From Romanomermis culicivorax (lineage: Eukaryota; Nematoda; Enoplea; Mermithida; Mermithidae), in NCBI GenBank assembly GCA_963922205.1, contig CAWUHX010000298.1, positions 310,001 through 374,000 on the forward strand: a DNA stretch of 64,000 nt. Reading direction: 5' to 3'. Shown one piece after another: positions 25,109 to 37,273 of the stretch (the stretch's first letter is position 1; each line of letters opens with the position of its first letter). Under the pieces are notes generated by a model that saw only the letters and a program-made list of their open reading frames with translations, searched no databases and was not told where the DNA came from. Position numbers and translations under genes: made by a program.

Positions 25109-25391
25109 AGGCCCTGTCATACTTCGCCGCGCGGTGCCGGTTGTCCTATTCATACTAACAGGCGGCGCCGCGCAGCGCTGCGCGGTACCGCGCAGTGGCT
25201 TGTCATACTTTGCCGTGCGGTACCGCGCGGCGCCCTGCGGCGCGGCTTTTTTACTTTTGGATTTTGCTCTTCTCAAAAAATGTGTATTGGTTTAGTTGAA
25301 ACCTGACGGGGCGCCGCAAAAATTACAAAAACCTATTCATACTTCAAAGGCGGTACCGCGTGGCGCCGTGCGGTGAAGTATGACAGGGCCT
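25109..25391. mobile_element. 283-bp Harbinger-like MITE
   Basis: Same ends as the element at 4471-6073 (AGGCCCTGTCATACTTC ... complement), with target duplication TTA at 25106-25108 and 25392-25394. Core has stacked GGTACCGCGCGG/GGCGCCGCG palindromes. Confidence 0.8.
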
Positions 25392-25680
25392 TTAGGTATT
25401 GACACATTCAGTACAAATCCACAGTGACTAAGCGCGATATTTTTCAATGATTTTGGTCTTGCTCGATCTTGTGGAGAACTTTGGCGTTTTTCTACAGTAA
25501 AAAATTTTCGACTAAGTAGAAATTGTGTATCAAATTGAACTTACTTTCTGGCTATCGCAGCATCTATAGTTTCAAATTAAATGGACTAATCAAACATGCT
25601 TATCTTCTGGAATAAATAGAATCCATTTGTGTAAGTGGTACTTTCAAATTTAAATAAGGTTGGAGTCCGATGTTATGTGA

Positions 25681-26903
25681 AGGCCCTGCCATACTTCCTC
25701 GGATAGCGTCGGTCGACAAACGCCGGAGTCGGCCGACAGTCGGACAGAGCTGCTATAATTCTGCACCAGCCAACTCTGGATTGCAATTTCGATCCAGTTG
25801 AAATTTTTTGTCCGGCACTGTCGGACACTCATGAAAATTGTAACGCCCAGATTCTAATGGTACTTTTACTTGATCTTGAAACGATCTGCGACGGTTCACA
25901 GTGAACAAGGATGGCAGTAGCACGGAACGAAAAGTGATACTAAAACGACAAAATAATAATAATGCTGGATCGACAATTGCTTTCTCATCGACAATTACGA
26001 TCACGCTTGCTTCACAATAAAACACGAATCTCACTTTAAACGCTTTCTAAAAATCTCGCTTTACGAAGAACATGATTTCACGAAATCTGCTGGAATCACA
26101 CTTTGCTTCTCTTTAAATACTGCTTCTTTTAGCCACTCCCTTGGCTTGCGGGAGGTCTGTTTCCAAAAATCTTCTTCCGCCAATCACTGCTTCTTGCTTC
26201 TTCCACTTCGCTTGTTTAGTCACGCCTTCCAATGCTTTCCTGGTACCATATGCTTCTATGCTTCTCTTATGCTTGCTTCCTACAGTGGACTTAACCATGC
26301 CTCTGTGCTTCCCTGTATGCTTCTGTATCTATTTCTTCTGCGTATACATGCTTTGTAGGAACTGTTGCTACTGCTCCACTTGAGACTGGTGGGGCTTCTA
26401 CTCTGGTGGGGCTTCTACTTTTTACTGTGTGCAGGTGTGTTTACGTTTTTCATGGAAATTAATGTAGCCGTGGAATGTGTACTTACGTGTAGATTCTAGG
26501 GGACCAGCTGCTGATGTGCGAATTAATTAGAGTGTTCTAATTGGGTCAATAACGGCTACTGGGGTGTGAGACGATCAAAATAAAGTACTTCACATAAATT
26601 TATAGGCATGTTTGGGTGTGAATCCCAGACACCCTCCAGACGATAGATTATGAAATGAATTTATAATTAATAAACGAATATCACATAGTGTACAATATGT
26701 ATTTACATCAATGAGTTAGCATGTACGTTACAAAATGCTTCAGTTTTCTGCGTTCAAGCCCCACAGCATTAATCAACACATATAATGAAGTCAGATAGTG
26801 TCAGAGGCCCTGCGATACTTTGTCGGTGGGTGTCGGCCGACTCTATCTGTATCCAGTGTCGGCTGACACTGGCCGATGCTATCTGACGAAGTATGGCAGG
26901 GCC
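25681..26903. mobile_element. related Harbinger-like sequence(s)
   Basis: AGGCCCTGCCATACTTC at 25681, AGGCCCTGCGATACTT at 26805 and the complement GAAGTATGGCAGGGCCT ending at 26903. Either one 1.2-kb element (25681-26903) or a 99-bp element (26805-26903) plus a solo end. No matching target duplication. Between them, 26100-26370 is rich in TGCTTCT repeats. Confidence 0.5.
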
Positions 26904-29826
26904 TTAAGTACAAATGTAGCTGCAACGTAATCATTTGTTATAAAAAATTATATGCCAAACATCTGAGATTTTGTAAGTACCACCAAGCGAAACTCAGAAC
27001 ATTACTACAGTTGACATTTTTAAAAATAACACATACGTGTGATACAAGGGACAGTCGAAATAAAAGGGCAGTTGGAATAGCGGTCATTCTAAAATGATCA
27101 ATGCAGCAGTTGGAGTTTCGTCAAATGCAGCCTTACTAGAAATCAGGAAACGAATTGCGATTATTTTGATATGGTTGGGAAGAGTAATCATCAAGGAGTC
27201 TGTATCATGAAGGAAAAATTAATTCAATCGCATCAACAAGTCTTGCTTTATCTTGAATAAATGTTTGACTGCGACCATGCTGCATCGATTATTTCAAAAT
27301 GAATGCAGTATAGTTAGATCAACCGCTTAGCCAGTGTAATGGGAAGGTCTGGATAACGTGATAGTTGGGATAATGGGGTAGTTGTGGTAAAAGAACAGTC
27401 CAAATAATAGGGCATGATAGAGAAAATAGATGGGCTTTTCATCTGAAAAAACATGTTCCCTTCGTTCCGAGTCTTATTTTGAAATAAATGAATTGTACAA
27501 CAATTTTCAGGTACGTTAGTCTCCACGTGTGAATGATTTTTCTACTTATTCACATCAGAGGGTATTGCTTACCATACATATAACTGAGATTGGAGGTCTG
27601 GCAACTGCCAGCAAGACTTTTCATGGATTGAGTCGCAGGATGCCCACAAGTTAGAACAGGGTCATTGGAAAAAACGGTATCTTTGTCTCGAAAGTCGGAA
27701 AAATGGTTGAAAAATATATCCTTGTCAGTAAAGTAATTGTGGAAATTTCACTGAACCTTCCGAAATTTTTACAATCAGCATAAAGCAATTTCACTTATCA
27801 AAGTAGGCACCATTTCTATCTGGGTGACATACTGGGTAACAGAGCAAGGCAAGTTTGATAAAAAGTATTTTGCTTTGAGTCAAGGAAGTTCTGGATATGT
27901 GCAATGACCTGGTCATCGTTTTCAAATGGTGCATCTATGAGTCTGTTTGGCAATCATCGAGTCAGATAGTGGTCCTGAGGCAATGTCAGTAGAGTGAGAC
28001 ACTCTTGGTAGCAGCTCCCAGTCTATACCTGGTGGATCTTTTCTTGAAATGCGGCAGAAGAATCCAGTAGAATATTTACAATACTTCTTTACGATTCACC
28101 AAAAATGGCAACCACTGAAAAAAATATTTGACACATAATCAAGTTGCTCTGTATCGATGTTTGCTGTGGTGCTAATGTAACCGTTCTCCCACACCATGTG
28201 GTAGCTTCTCTACCACCGACTGCACAGCCCTGCATCGCCTGTTGTGACTGCAGCAGTGCCTGTCATGAAAATCCAGGTCTGGGCCTGTGACTTGGATGAG
28301 CAACATCGAATCTACAGGTTCAAAGGAAAATGCACGATGGCACCTTTTGGGCATCGTCACAGGAATGATGTCTCAGTTTTGAAATGTATCAATTTTGATT
28401 TTCTCACAATAGAGGCCACAATTGTCAGAAAATGTAATTATAAGATGGTATTCATACTCCAAGTCCTGCGACCCTCTAGCAGACATGAATAACAGTAATT
28501 ATTTGTCACTAAATAGAAGACATTGTAAACTATCTAGTGAATAGGAAATTTTTTGGTGTTTCAGAGCTTTAGTGCCCAGCGGTAGATATGATGATTTTTG
28601 TAAAAAACTGACAATTTTTGCTCTCAAAATTTGATGTTTCGAGCACCACTGTATTCAATATATACTTTACACTAATAAATCCTACAGTAAATTGTGAGGC
28701 ATCGATCGACCTAATATTGGGTAAGTTTTCAGAACACGATGTCTGATGTACCTATATTTGCAAAAGTTGAAAGAACCGTATGTCAAAAATTGAAAAAATC
28801 GATAATTGTCAATTTTTGTCTTACTGTAGCAATGGGAGTTTTGATTTTCAGACAAGATGAATATCGTTTTTGTTCCTAGCACATCAAGTTACACTAAATA
28901 TGTGATTTTCAGGTAGGGTTAATTTTTTACTTGTCACAACTCTCTGTATGAGAAGCTAAATTTTCTCAGAAAGTGGACATCAAGGTTAAAGCCCGATTTG
29001 GAGGGGCCAGGTTCAGGCTTCTAAAAAAATGTCAGATTGGAATGGGCCGAAAATTCCAAGTCCGATTCAGTGCGGCGTACTTCACGAAGAAGACGTGGCA
29101 TGACTTTGGCTAGAGTAAAAAGGTTGGAGAACAAAAGATCAAGGTAGTGTGAAGCACTTTCAAATCAAAATTATGGTCTCATGTGGAATACAGCAGCCCA
29201 GCCGGAGGACATGTTTGCTTTAACTGTAGATTTAAAAAATTAGGAAGTGATCATCCTCTCAAATCCAGCACCAGTCAGAGATGCAGGTCTCAGTGGGGTT
29301 TGTTCGACCTAGTGTCAAGGAGTTGTAAAAATTTGGATAATTTTTATGTAAATTTTCATATATTTCATTTATTGCATAAGTCCCTCATGTCCCTCATGTT
29401 TTTCTCATCATGTACAATTATGTAATCAATTAGTTTTTCTTTTGTTTTCGTTAATCTGGGTTCCAAGTTGGAAACCAGACTTACTTTTTAAGTACTTTGG
29501 TTTGACCATTTTTGTACTCGTAATGTATGTACTCGGCAAGAAATGGAAAGGTCGACACACTCTAAAACAAAAAACCATTTTCACTCAAAAAATACACTAA
29601 TGAGTTCAATGTTTTGAACCCACTGACAATTTGGGCAAAACCATTGAAGCAGGTGCTACACTGCTACCGTACTTTATAGGCACTCCCACATAGTGGAACT
29701 ACGTGCCAGGTTTACAACTCAAGCAGGGCTGACAACGCCCCAAGAAAATTGATGTGTGACTGAGAAAAAAGAGAAGAGTCAGTCGTTGGAATTATACAAT
29801 AGCTGAATCCCTCACTTTTGGAATTA
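26904..29826. other. no intact gene seen
   Basis: Left flank of the Polinton. 28291-28361 matches 53357-53427 at 64 of 71 positions (see repeat entry). Other frames are short and unconvincing. Confidence 0.45.
28291..28361 (+). repeat. 71-bp copy of a gag-region sequence
   Basis: Matches 53357-53427 at 64 of 71 positions. In both places it reads as a Cys/His-containing peptide around KCTMAPF-x-HRH. At 53.36 kb it follows a retrotransposon gag frame, so this is probably a fragment of the same element family. Confidence 0.55.
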
Positions 29827-29832
29827 CGCTAT

Positions 29833-30125
29833 AGTAGTACCTCTGGCCCCTTCAGACCACCACCCATGCATTTTCTAAAAACTGGATATTTACTTTTCAG
29901 CTTGCGTGCCTTGTTTCTTAATGGATATCAAACTGGTTCTTGTATATAAAACTCACATAGACAAACTGATAAAGTATAGCCTCTACCTCTTGCCTGTTCT
30001 AATAATAGATTTCTCGGAAAACTTCATATTTACTTTTCAGCTCGCATCAATGTGTGCTTTGTTTTTTCTTAATGCACTGTAAACTAGTTCTCCTATATAA
30101 ATCTCACATAGGCAATTGATGAAAT
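29833..30125 (+). repeat. Polinton left terminal inverted repeat
   Basis: Matches the complement of 51985-52275 nearly base for base over the first 190 bp and more loosely after that. It contains two imperfect tandem modules, each with TTACTTTTCAGCT followed by a TATATAAA box and CTCACATAG. Confidence 0.9.
29943..30101 (+). promoter_or_regulatory. two TATATAAA boxes in the left TIR
   Basis: TATATAAA at 29943-29950 and 30094-30101, each followed by a CTCACATAG-like block. The right TIR has the same boxes facing inward. Probable core promoters reading into the element. Confidence 0.4.
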
Positions 30126-30333
30126 ACTGACAAAGTACTTTCTTTGAAGCATTCCCAGTGTGCATGAAAACTACCTTGTTACAGTGCCAATGGTAGTATC
30201 AATACACGTAGATAAGCTGATAAAATAAAATAGTAAACAAATGTCGTTTTTCAATGACGAGATTTTTCTAGGAGATGAAGAAACTAGTTCAGTGAAATCC
30301 AAAATTTTCTACTTGTAGATAGGCCAGACAGTG

Positions 30334-30340
30334 TATAAAT
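30334..30340 (+). promoter_or_regulatory. TATAAAT box upstream of polB
   Basis: GTGTATAAATAG about 137 bp before the polB ATG at 30471. Confidence 0.4.
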
Positions 30341-33300
30341 AGAATGATAAAAAAAGAAACTCCTTTAAGTAAATTTGCTCAAGCAGACAGCTAACACATA
30401 GACAAAAAGGACTATAAAAGTTCTTAAACACTGCCAGAGAATCATTTTTCTCTGTGTGTCTATTTTGAGAATGGGTGACTCTAATGATTCTGATATTAGC
30501 AATTTCTATATATTCGACTTAAATGTGGAGGATTCGTTTCTGGATTGGATTCCCGATCCAGCTGACAATACCTGGGGTCCATTAGAAGATGCCGAAAATG
30601 AAGATCAACAGGGGACTCTACCCTGTGCTGATGCTTCAGCAGCGTTACTTGACAATAGTAACAATTTGTCAGACTGGGAAATTACAACTGTGGATGAATA
30701 TATTGCATCTGATGAAGATGAATTGAATCAGCAGGGTGGTAATGTTGAATTTTCACCTGAACACTTTTACTACCTCGGAGAAAGTGCAGAACAAAGAGTA
30801 CGGTTATTCTGAACAAGTGGGCAGATGCGACAGTTCTTCTTGAGGAACCTCGAGCAATGCAACAATTTATACCAACAGCTACCCACAATTTTTGATCATG
30901 GGATTGATCAAATGACTGCTGATACACATGGGGACGATTTAGTTGGAGCAGCTTTTTACCATCCTAACCTGGACAATCCTATTCTCGTACATTTTCAGGC
31001 TCGCATCAATTTTAATGGAAGCATCATGGTCGATTTATTCGAGGCATCATTCAATCAAATCAGCATATAACTTTGGAAGATCCCCCAGCAGCTATTAAAT
31101 TGGTGACAGTAAGGAAAATACGAGGTGCTGGCTTGCATAACAAACGGAGGTTTTTTACTCATGACGAGTTTTTATATCGCGGAAAAAGTGGATGCTTTGT
31201 ACAAATAAACAATCGAGATGACTTATGCCTTCCAAGACCCATTGCCACAGCCATAGCCTGACTCAACAAGGAGGATCCAACATACTTATGGAACAGTATT
31301 CCTAAAGGAGATTCTGACTGTCATACCTTGCAAAAACGAAAAGCTATGGAGCTGATGAATGAAGCTGGTTTATCTATCCATCAAGGGCCATGCGGCATCG
31401 AGGAGCTCAAGAAGATTCAAGATGTTTTGCCAGACTACAAAATTAAGCTGTTTAGCAAGGAACACTATTGCGCCATCATTTTCGAAGGTGAGTTTGTATT
31501 TTGCTTCTTTGTCATAATGCAACTTTTGAATCATTTAGGGAATAATGATGCTGAAAAAGTTATCCACTTGTATTATCATGACCAGCACTACACGGTCATT
31601 AGTTCTATGCCTGGATTTTTCTCTCGATCATATTGGTCTGAACTCTGCAATATCGCCTACAACTCTGAATATGATGTTACCATCGTCCCCTTTGCAAGCA
31701 GGTCGAAATTATAATTTGTGAAGAATGCAACAGCTACTTCAACAGCATATTTTGCTACAACAACCATTTACGGGAGTATGATGTCACTTCAACTGGGACC
31801 AAAACAAAGGGTACAAAGACTGGTTCGATTTGTGACAAGATTCACTGATGCAAGTCATGCAAGAGACATGTGCGTAAAAGTAGTTTATCAAAACACAAGT
31901 GTGGTTACACCAAATGCTGGATTTGTAAGCAGGAAGTCTTGATAAAAGGTAAGTAATGTCAATTTACTATCGGATAAGTTTTTCATCAATCTCTTGCTTA
32001 TAGGTCACCAATGCTACATGCAAAGGATTGATTTTGAAGATGATTCTGAGACTAAAGAAGAGCAGTTGGTAGACTTAGACTCCTCCAATGGAGACAGTCT
32101 GCTGGATGATCAGTCTGCATGTGTTAAATCAAAATCAAAATGGGAAAAGCTGGAAATCATCCCACGTTTTGTTTTCTTTGATTTTGAGACCACTCAAGAG
32201 CGTGTATTAAGGAAGACTCAGCTTGGTGAAGAGCAGGAGCATGCACCAAATTTATGTATTGCACATGTAATATGTGATACATGTCAAAATCAGGCTTCTG
32301 ATACTGTGTGTCATCGATGTGGACTGAGAAAACCAATATTCATCGGAGAGGATTGCTTGGACAAATTTTGTAGATTTCTGTTCAACTCATCCATGAAAAA
32401 TACAACTGCAATAGCTCATAACGCCAAGGGCTTTGATTCACAATTCCTTTTACAATATTTGTATAAAGAAGGCATTGCTCCAAAAGTTGTCACAAAAGGT
32501 GAAATTAGATATTGATTATATAAATGACTAAATACATTGCTTTTTCAGGGTTGAACATCATTTCCCTGACAGTCCACAGCATCAAAGTTATCGATTCCTT
32601 CAATTTTCTGCCTATGCCACTCAGCACTTTACCAAAAGCATTCGGAATTGATGAACTCTGTAAAGGCTACTTTCCGCACTTGTTCAACAGACAGGAAAAC
32701 TGGAATTACGTTGGAAAATGGCCAGATGTGCATTTTTATTCACCAGACACCATGATGGGGGAAAGCCACGACAAATTTATGCGATGGTATTATCAGCAAA
32801 CAGAAAAGGTTAGTTGATATAAAATTATAATTGTACAATAAATTAACATCATCACCAGCTTTAGGTGTTCAATTTCCAAGAAGAGCTTATCAAATATTGC
32901 GAAAATGATGTAGATGTGCTCGTCAAAGCCTGTCTCAAGTTTCGAAACATATTCATGCGTGAAACAACTGTGGATCCATTCGAAAAATCACTCACCATTG
33001 CTGGAGCATGCAATAGAGTGTATCGTAAGCTCTTTTTAAAGAAAGATGTGATAGGTTTAGTACCACATAATGGATACCGCGGCAAAGACAAACAATCCGT
33101 AAAGGCCATTATGTGGCTTCAGTGGTTGAATGTGAAAAACAATTTGTGTATCCAGCATGCTTTGAATGGTAAGGAAGTCTGGGTCAGTTCTTACAAGGTG
33201 GATGGAATTGATGGAGGTACAATTTACGAGTTTTATGGATGCTACTGGCATGGCTGTCCTAAATGCATGAAGCAGAGGAACCATGTCACAACCGATCAAG

Positions 33301-34306
33301 TTTCAACTGCTCAGGATGCCTACATGAGAACAATGGCACGTCGACAACATCTAAAACAACTAGGATATCAGCTCATTGAGCTTTGGGAGTGCAAGCTCGA
33401 CATCTTGCTCGCAAACAATCTTGAGATGGCTGAATTTTTCAAGAAATCAGCACCAGTAGAACCCTTGGATCCAAGAGATGGTAAGGTCTTTTTGTGTCAT
33501 GTGTTTCTTCTTTAAGTTTCCCTCTTGTAGCTTTCTACGGTGGTCGTACAAATGCCATAAAGCTGTACCACAAGATTGAGGAAACAGAAAGGATAAATTA
33601 CGTGGATGTCTGTAGTTTGTACCCATACACCAACAAGTATAGTGTATATCCAATCGGACATCCATTGCTAATTACAGAAAACTTCAAAGACATCAATGAA
33701 AAACCATACGAAGGCTTGATCAAGTGCCTCATTTTACCTCCGCAAGATCTCTATCACCCCGTTTTACTCTATCATTCAAATGGTAAATTAACATTTCCAT
33801 TATGTCGACAATGCACTGACTTACAGCTACCCAAGTGTACACATTCCAATGAAGAGGATCGAGCCTTGCTGGGAATGTGGGTAACAATGGAACTCTACAA
33901 AGCTCTAGATAAAGGCTACAAGGTAATATTTGATAAGCTGATGTGAGCTCTGTTTAACCAAGAACCAATTTCAGGTTTTGAAAGTCTTTGAAGTTTGGCA
34001 TTATGAAGCTGTGGATAGATATGATCAAATTTCCAATCCAGATGGCGGTTTATTCACCAGCTATGTGAACACTTTTATGAAAATGAAAATGGTAAAACAA
34101 ACATTAAGTCATATTTTATATATACTATTGTGATATGTAGGAAGCAGAAGGCTAGCTGGCGCATTGTAACAATGATGCGTCTAGGCAGGCATACTTGAGC
34201 GATATAGAGGAGCGTGAACGAATAATGCTGGACAGAACAGAAATTGAAAAAAATCCAGACAAACGGGCTTTGGCAAAGCTGATGCTAAATTTGTTTTGGG
34301 GCAAAG

Positions 34307-34939
34307 TGTGGGAGCGCTACAAACCAATCGATAATAATGTCAGTTGAGTAACCTACAGTAAACGGCGATGCTCTCACCATCACACACACACCAGGCAAAC
34401 CTACATTATCTGATCCTACTGTAGACATCGTGCCAAGATTCTTCACCTTACGTCATGGAACTTATTTAAAAATATACGACTACGCCTACTAAGATTATGA
34501 TCTAACATTATATGAAACTATGACGTTATAACCTAGTTTTCATGTCTTTTTTTATGTCTTTTTCTTTATATATAAACGCTTGTTTTGTATGTAAAAATCA
34601 CTTCACTATTTTATTAATAAATTTGGCTTACCTGCTTTCTTTTCTGCTCTTCACCATCATCGTAGGGTCGCTGGATAAAACGTCATTCTTTCCATCGGGC
34701 TTTGCAATTATTGGAAGCTGGAAGAAACATAATTTCGTTGGGAGACTAAGATTTTCCTTTTAAAATTACTTTGACGTTTTCCTAATCATCGCCGTTGCTG
34801 TCCATCCATCGACGTTTTCGTTGACATTTCTGAAGAAAATAGAATAATTCAAGAACGTTTAGTATTTAGTCCGATCTGCAGGTTATTCAGCTACAGTAAC
34901 CTGTATTTACCATTGACCCACACATTGAAAACCCTTACA
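34307..34939 (+). repeat. 5' LTR (633 bp)
   Basis: TG...CA ends, TATATATAAA at 34567-34576 and AATAAA at 34616-34621. Same length as the 3' LTR with no gaps. The 73-codon frame inside it is present in both LTRs and is not regarded as a gene. Confidence 0.93.
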
Positions 34940-35174
34940 AGTGGCGATTCATGGCAGGACGTCGGCTACAATCTTCAGATTCAAATTGACGTTGTAGAAG
35001 CCTGGAAATAAAGAAGAAATAAAGAAGCACGAAGGTCAACGATTTTATTGGACAACTTACTTGGCGTTTCCAGAATTCGACATTGACGTTTTACTTTGAA
35101 GAACGGCTGAGGAAGAAAATTTACAAATTTCGGCAAATCAAGAAGATCACGTTTTAGCTGAAAATAGAGACGTA
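34940..35174 (+). other. retrotransposon leader and primer-binding region
   Basis: Starts AGTGGCGATTCATGGCAGG directly after the LTR; the TGG at 34942-34944 could start a tRNA primer-binding site, but the tRNA cannot be named from this. Confidence 0.4.
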
Positions 35175-35693
35175 ATGGCACGGCAAGAAAATTGTTTTTG
35201 GCTTAGGAACAACGCGAGAGATTTTCAGATTCAATCGAATGGTCCCCAAGAGTCCAACAGGATGGGAGGTCGCCCAAATTGCGCAATAAATACCAACTTT
35301 AACCGCAGCTGCTCGTCAGGAAGGTCCTCAGATGGTACCGTTTCTTGTTTTAGATGTGGTAGAAGTGGGCATTATTCTTCTACTTGCCTTATGCTCGAAC
35401 GAAATCAAGATTCCAGATTCTCGAGTTCCCCGCGTAGCACGTGGCGTGGTGGACTGCCCCGAGTACAAATGCCAGCCCGAGGCGTTTCGAACCCTAGGAG
35501 TCCAGGAGATGATCTTTCTGGAACCCGAGGAGTCAATAGTCAGCTTTGTCTTGCTGAGGCTAATGGGCCCAACGTGTCAGTATTTAATCCTGACACCATC
35601 GCAGAACAGTCCGATCCCTGGAATTGCGATGATTTCGATCTGTCGATAGAAAATTCCAATGTGAGGCCTCAGGCACATATTTGTATGGCCTGA
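35175..35693 (+). CDS. gag: gag remnant with CCHC zinc knuckle
   Basis: 172 codons with ATG. It holds one canonical zinc knuckle C58-x2-C61-x4-H66-x4-C71 (CFRCGRSGHYSSTC), the nucleic-acid-binding part of Gag nucleocapsid. The N-terminal matrix/capsid part expected of a gypsy Gag (usually 300 or more residues) is absent, so it is probably a 3' piece left by deletion. The rest is Ser/Arg/Gly/Asn-rich. Confidence 0.65.
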   Translation: MARQENCFWLRNNARDFQIQSNGPQESNRMGGRPNCAINTNFNRSCSSGRSSDGTVSCFRCGRSGHYSSTCLMLERNQDSRFSSSPRSTWRGGLPRVQMPARGVSNPRSPGDDLSGTRGVNSQLCLAEANGPNVSVFNPDTIAEQSDPWNCDDFDLSIENSNVRPQAHICMA

Positions 35694-35732
35694 TATAATG
35701 AAGAATTTTATTTTGGAACCGGACACTCCACA

Positions 35733-36257
35733 TTGGTGAGTAGTGGGACAGGATCTGAAGAAATTAGCAATAATCCCACTATTGCCTCCCACGGGTATAC
35801 TGGCAATTATTTAGAAAATGAAGCCCCAGAACATTTAGAAAATGGTTATTTAGAAAATGGTTCAGATGGAACCTGTGATTTTGATGAAACTTCTGATTTC
35901 GACTATTATGAAGATAGACGGCGCCATCAACGTTTTGAAAATTCTGGGCAAGTCGAATCAGCTAATGTTTTCATGAATACGGCTCAGACTGGAGGTTATA
36001 ATTCCGACCGTCCCTCTGGAAGCCGCCCCGTGGGTGTAGTTTATTTTAGAATTTTGAATGGGCCTGCTGCAGCCAGAATTTGTAATTTATGTAATATTTC
36101 GAATTGTATGCATATGCAAGGATTTGGAAGCCAGTCACGACGAGGAGTGATCGCTAGACAAGGACCCTGGGAATTTACGACAGAAGGATGGATCAATGAG
36201 TCGACACCATGGATCGCTTGGAGGCCGGAAGTCACCTCCCCAGAAGATCCCACATGA
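35733..36257 (+). CDS. unidentified retrotransposon ORF
   Basis: 174 codons, no ATG required by the call: the first codon here is an in-frame ATG-like start in the track but the frame may be fused to gag. Acidic N-terminal half (ENGYLENG repeats, DFDETSDFDYYED), then a C-terminal part with CNLCNISNC that could bind metal. It lies between gag and pol, where protease and RT would be expected, but has no D-S/T-G protease triad. No family recognised. Confidence 0.4.
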   Translation: MVSSGTGSEEISNNPTIASHGYTGNYLENEAPEHLENGYLENGSDGTCDFDETSDFDYYEDRRRHQRFENSGQVESANVFMNTAQTGGYNSDRPSGSRPVGVVYFRILNGPAAARICNLCNISNCMHMQGFGSQSRRGVIARQGPWEFTTEGWINESTPWIAWRPEVTSPEDPT

Positions 36258-36284
36258 CATCAGTCAACTCAAACTGACTCAAGA

Positions 36285-37151
36285 ATGGATCCAAGAAGGC
36301 TAGAAGATTTACAATTTCAATTTAGAGCAGAAGCAGTTCAAAGAAGCAGGAATCGTAACAGAAGAAGAATCCCTCGAAACGATTTTCAACGAATTTTTAG
36401 AAATTTAGTCCCACTTACCTCTTCCTATTTTCTGTTCGTTGTTATATTGATATTTTCTTTTTTCGTCGGCTATTTGTTCGGCGAACCTTTTTTCCAATCT
36501 GGCGCTTCCCGAGGCGGTCGTGCCTTGATGGTCCCGAAAATGACAAAATGTCGCCCTCCGCCACTGATCATAGCTGAAAAACGTGAAATAAAGTTGCACA
36601 TTTGGTCCACGAATGGACATTTGAATCAAATTATAGCCGTTCGTTGCGTTTTACGAAACCGAACCGTTTGTATGAACACAGGAGTTCTATCTCAAAAAAC
36701 AGAAGACGGAGAAAAACCTATCGCTTATGCCAGCAAAAGTTTAACGAAAGCAGAAAAAACCTACGCAATTATAGAACAGGGAGCTCTAGCCGTAATTTGG
36801 GCAGTTGGTCATATAGCTAGATGGGGACTAGCCTTGCAAGAATTTCAAGAATTTAACATCAAACATCGCGCCAGAAAAATCAACAAGAATGCAGACACTC
36901 TTTCAAGAAATCCAGTATGTGGAGAAAACGACAAGAAAGGCGTAAAACTTCATATAAACGCGATCACACGCTCACAAACCTGTAAAACTAGGCCAAATGA
37001 CTCAATCTCCATTATAGTAGAAGCAGGTTCCGAAAAAACATCGACTATAGCAAGAACTAGTCTAGATGAAACTAAACTACACGCTCAAAAACGCCTGAAA
37101 ACTTATTTCCAACTCAAGAAGATGCGAATCTTGAAGAATTTCCAACTATAG
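36285..37151 (+). pseudogene. chimeric frame: membrane segment plus RNase H remnant of pol
   Basis: Residues 1-46 are Arg-rich, residues 47-66 form a strong hydrophobic helix, residues 67-128 are unidentified. From about 131 to 209 it is the Ty3/gypsy RNase H tail (VLSQ, PIAYASKSLT, EQGALAVIWAV, ADTLSR). The start of RNase H with its first catalytic Asp and all of RT are gone, and an internal piece is missing between the GH and ARW segments. So this is a deletion junction. Pol continues into integrase in another frame, meaning a frameshift near 37100. Confidence 0.7.
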
Positions 37152-37273
37152 AAAGAACTACTTTCGAGAAAACTCAAACTATAGTCACAGAAAGGGAAGA
37201 AAATGAGTTCAACGCGAGCAATATAGAAAATTTTCGCGAGGCACAAAGAAGTGATCAATTTTGTGGTCAACTG

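Noticed and set aside
34542-34763. 73-codon ORF in both LTRs as a conserved gene
   Set aside because: Same sequence only because the LTRs are copies; it overlaps the TATA box and AATAAA signal and is T-rich by composition.
36285-36670. Envelope gene of the nested retrotransposon
   Set aside because: One hydrophobic helix and a short unknown part only; no signal peptide, furin site or fusion motif, and it lies upstream of RNase H, not after integrase.
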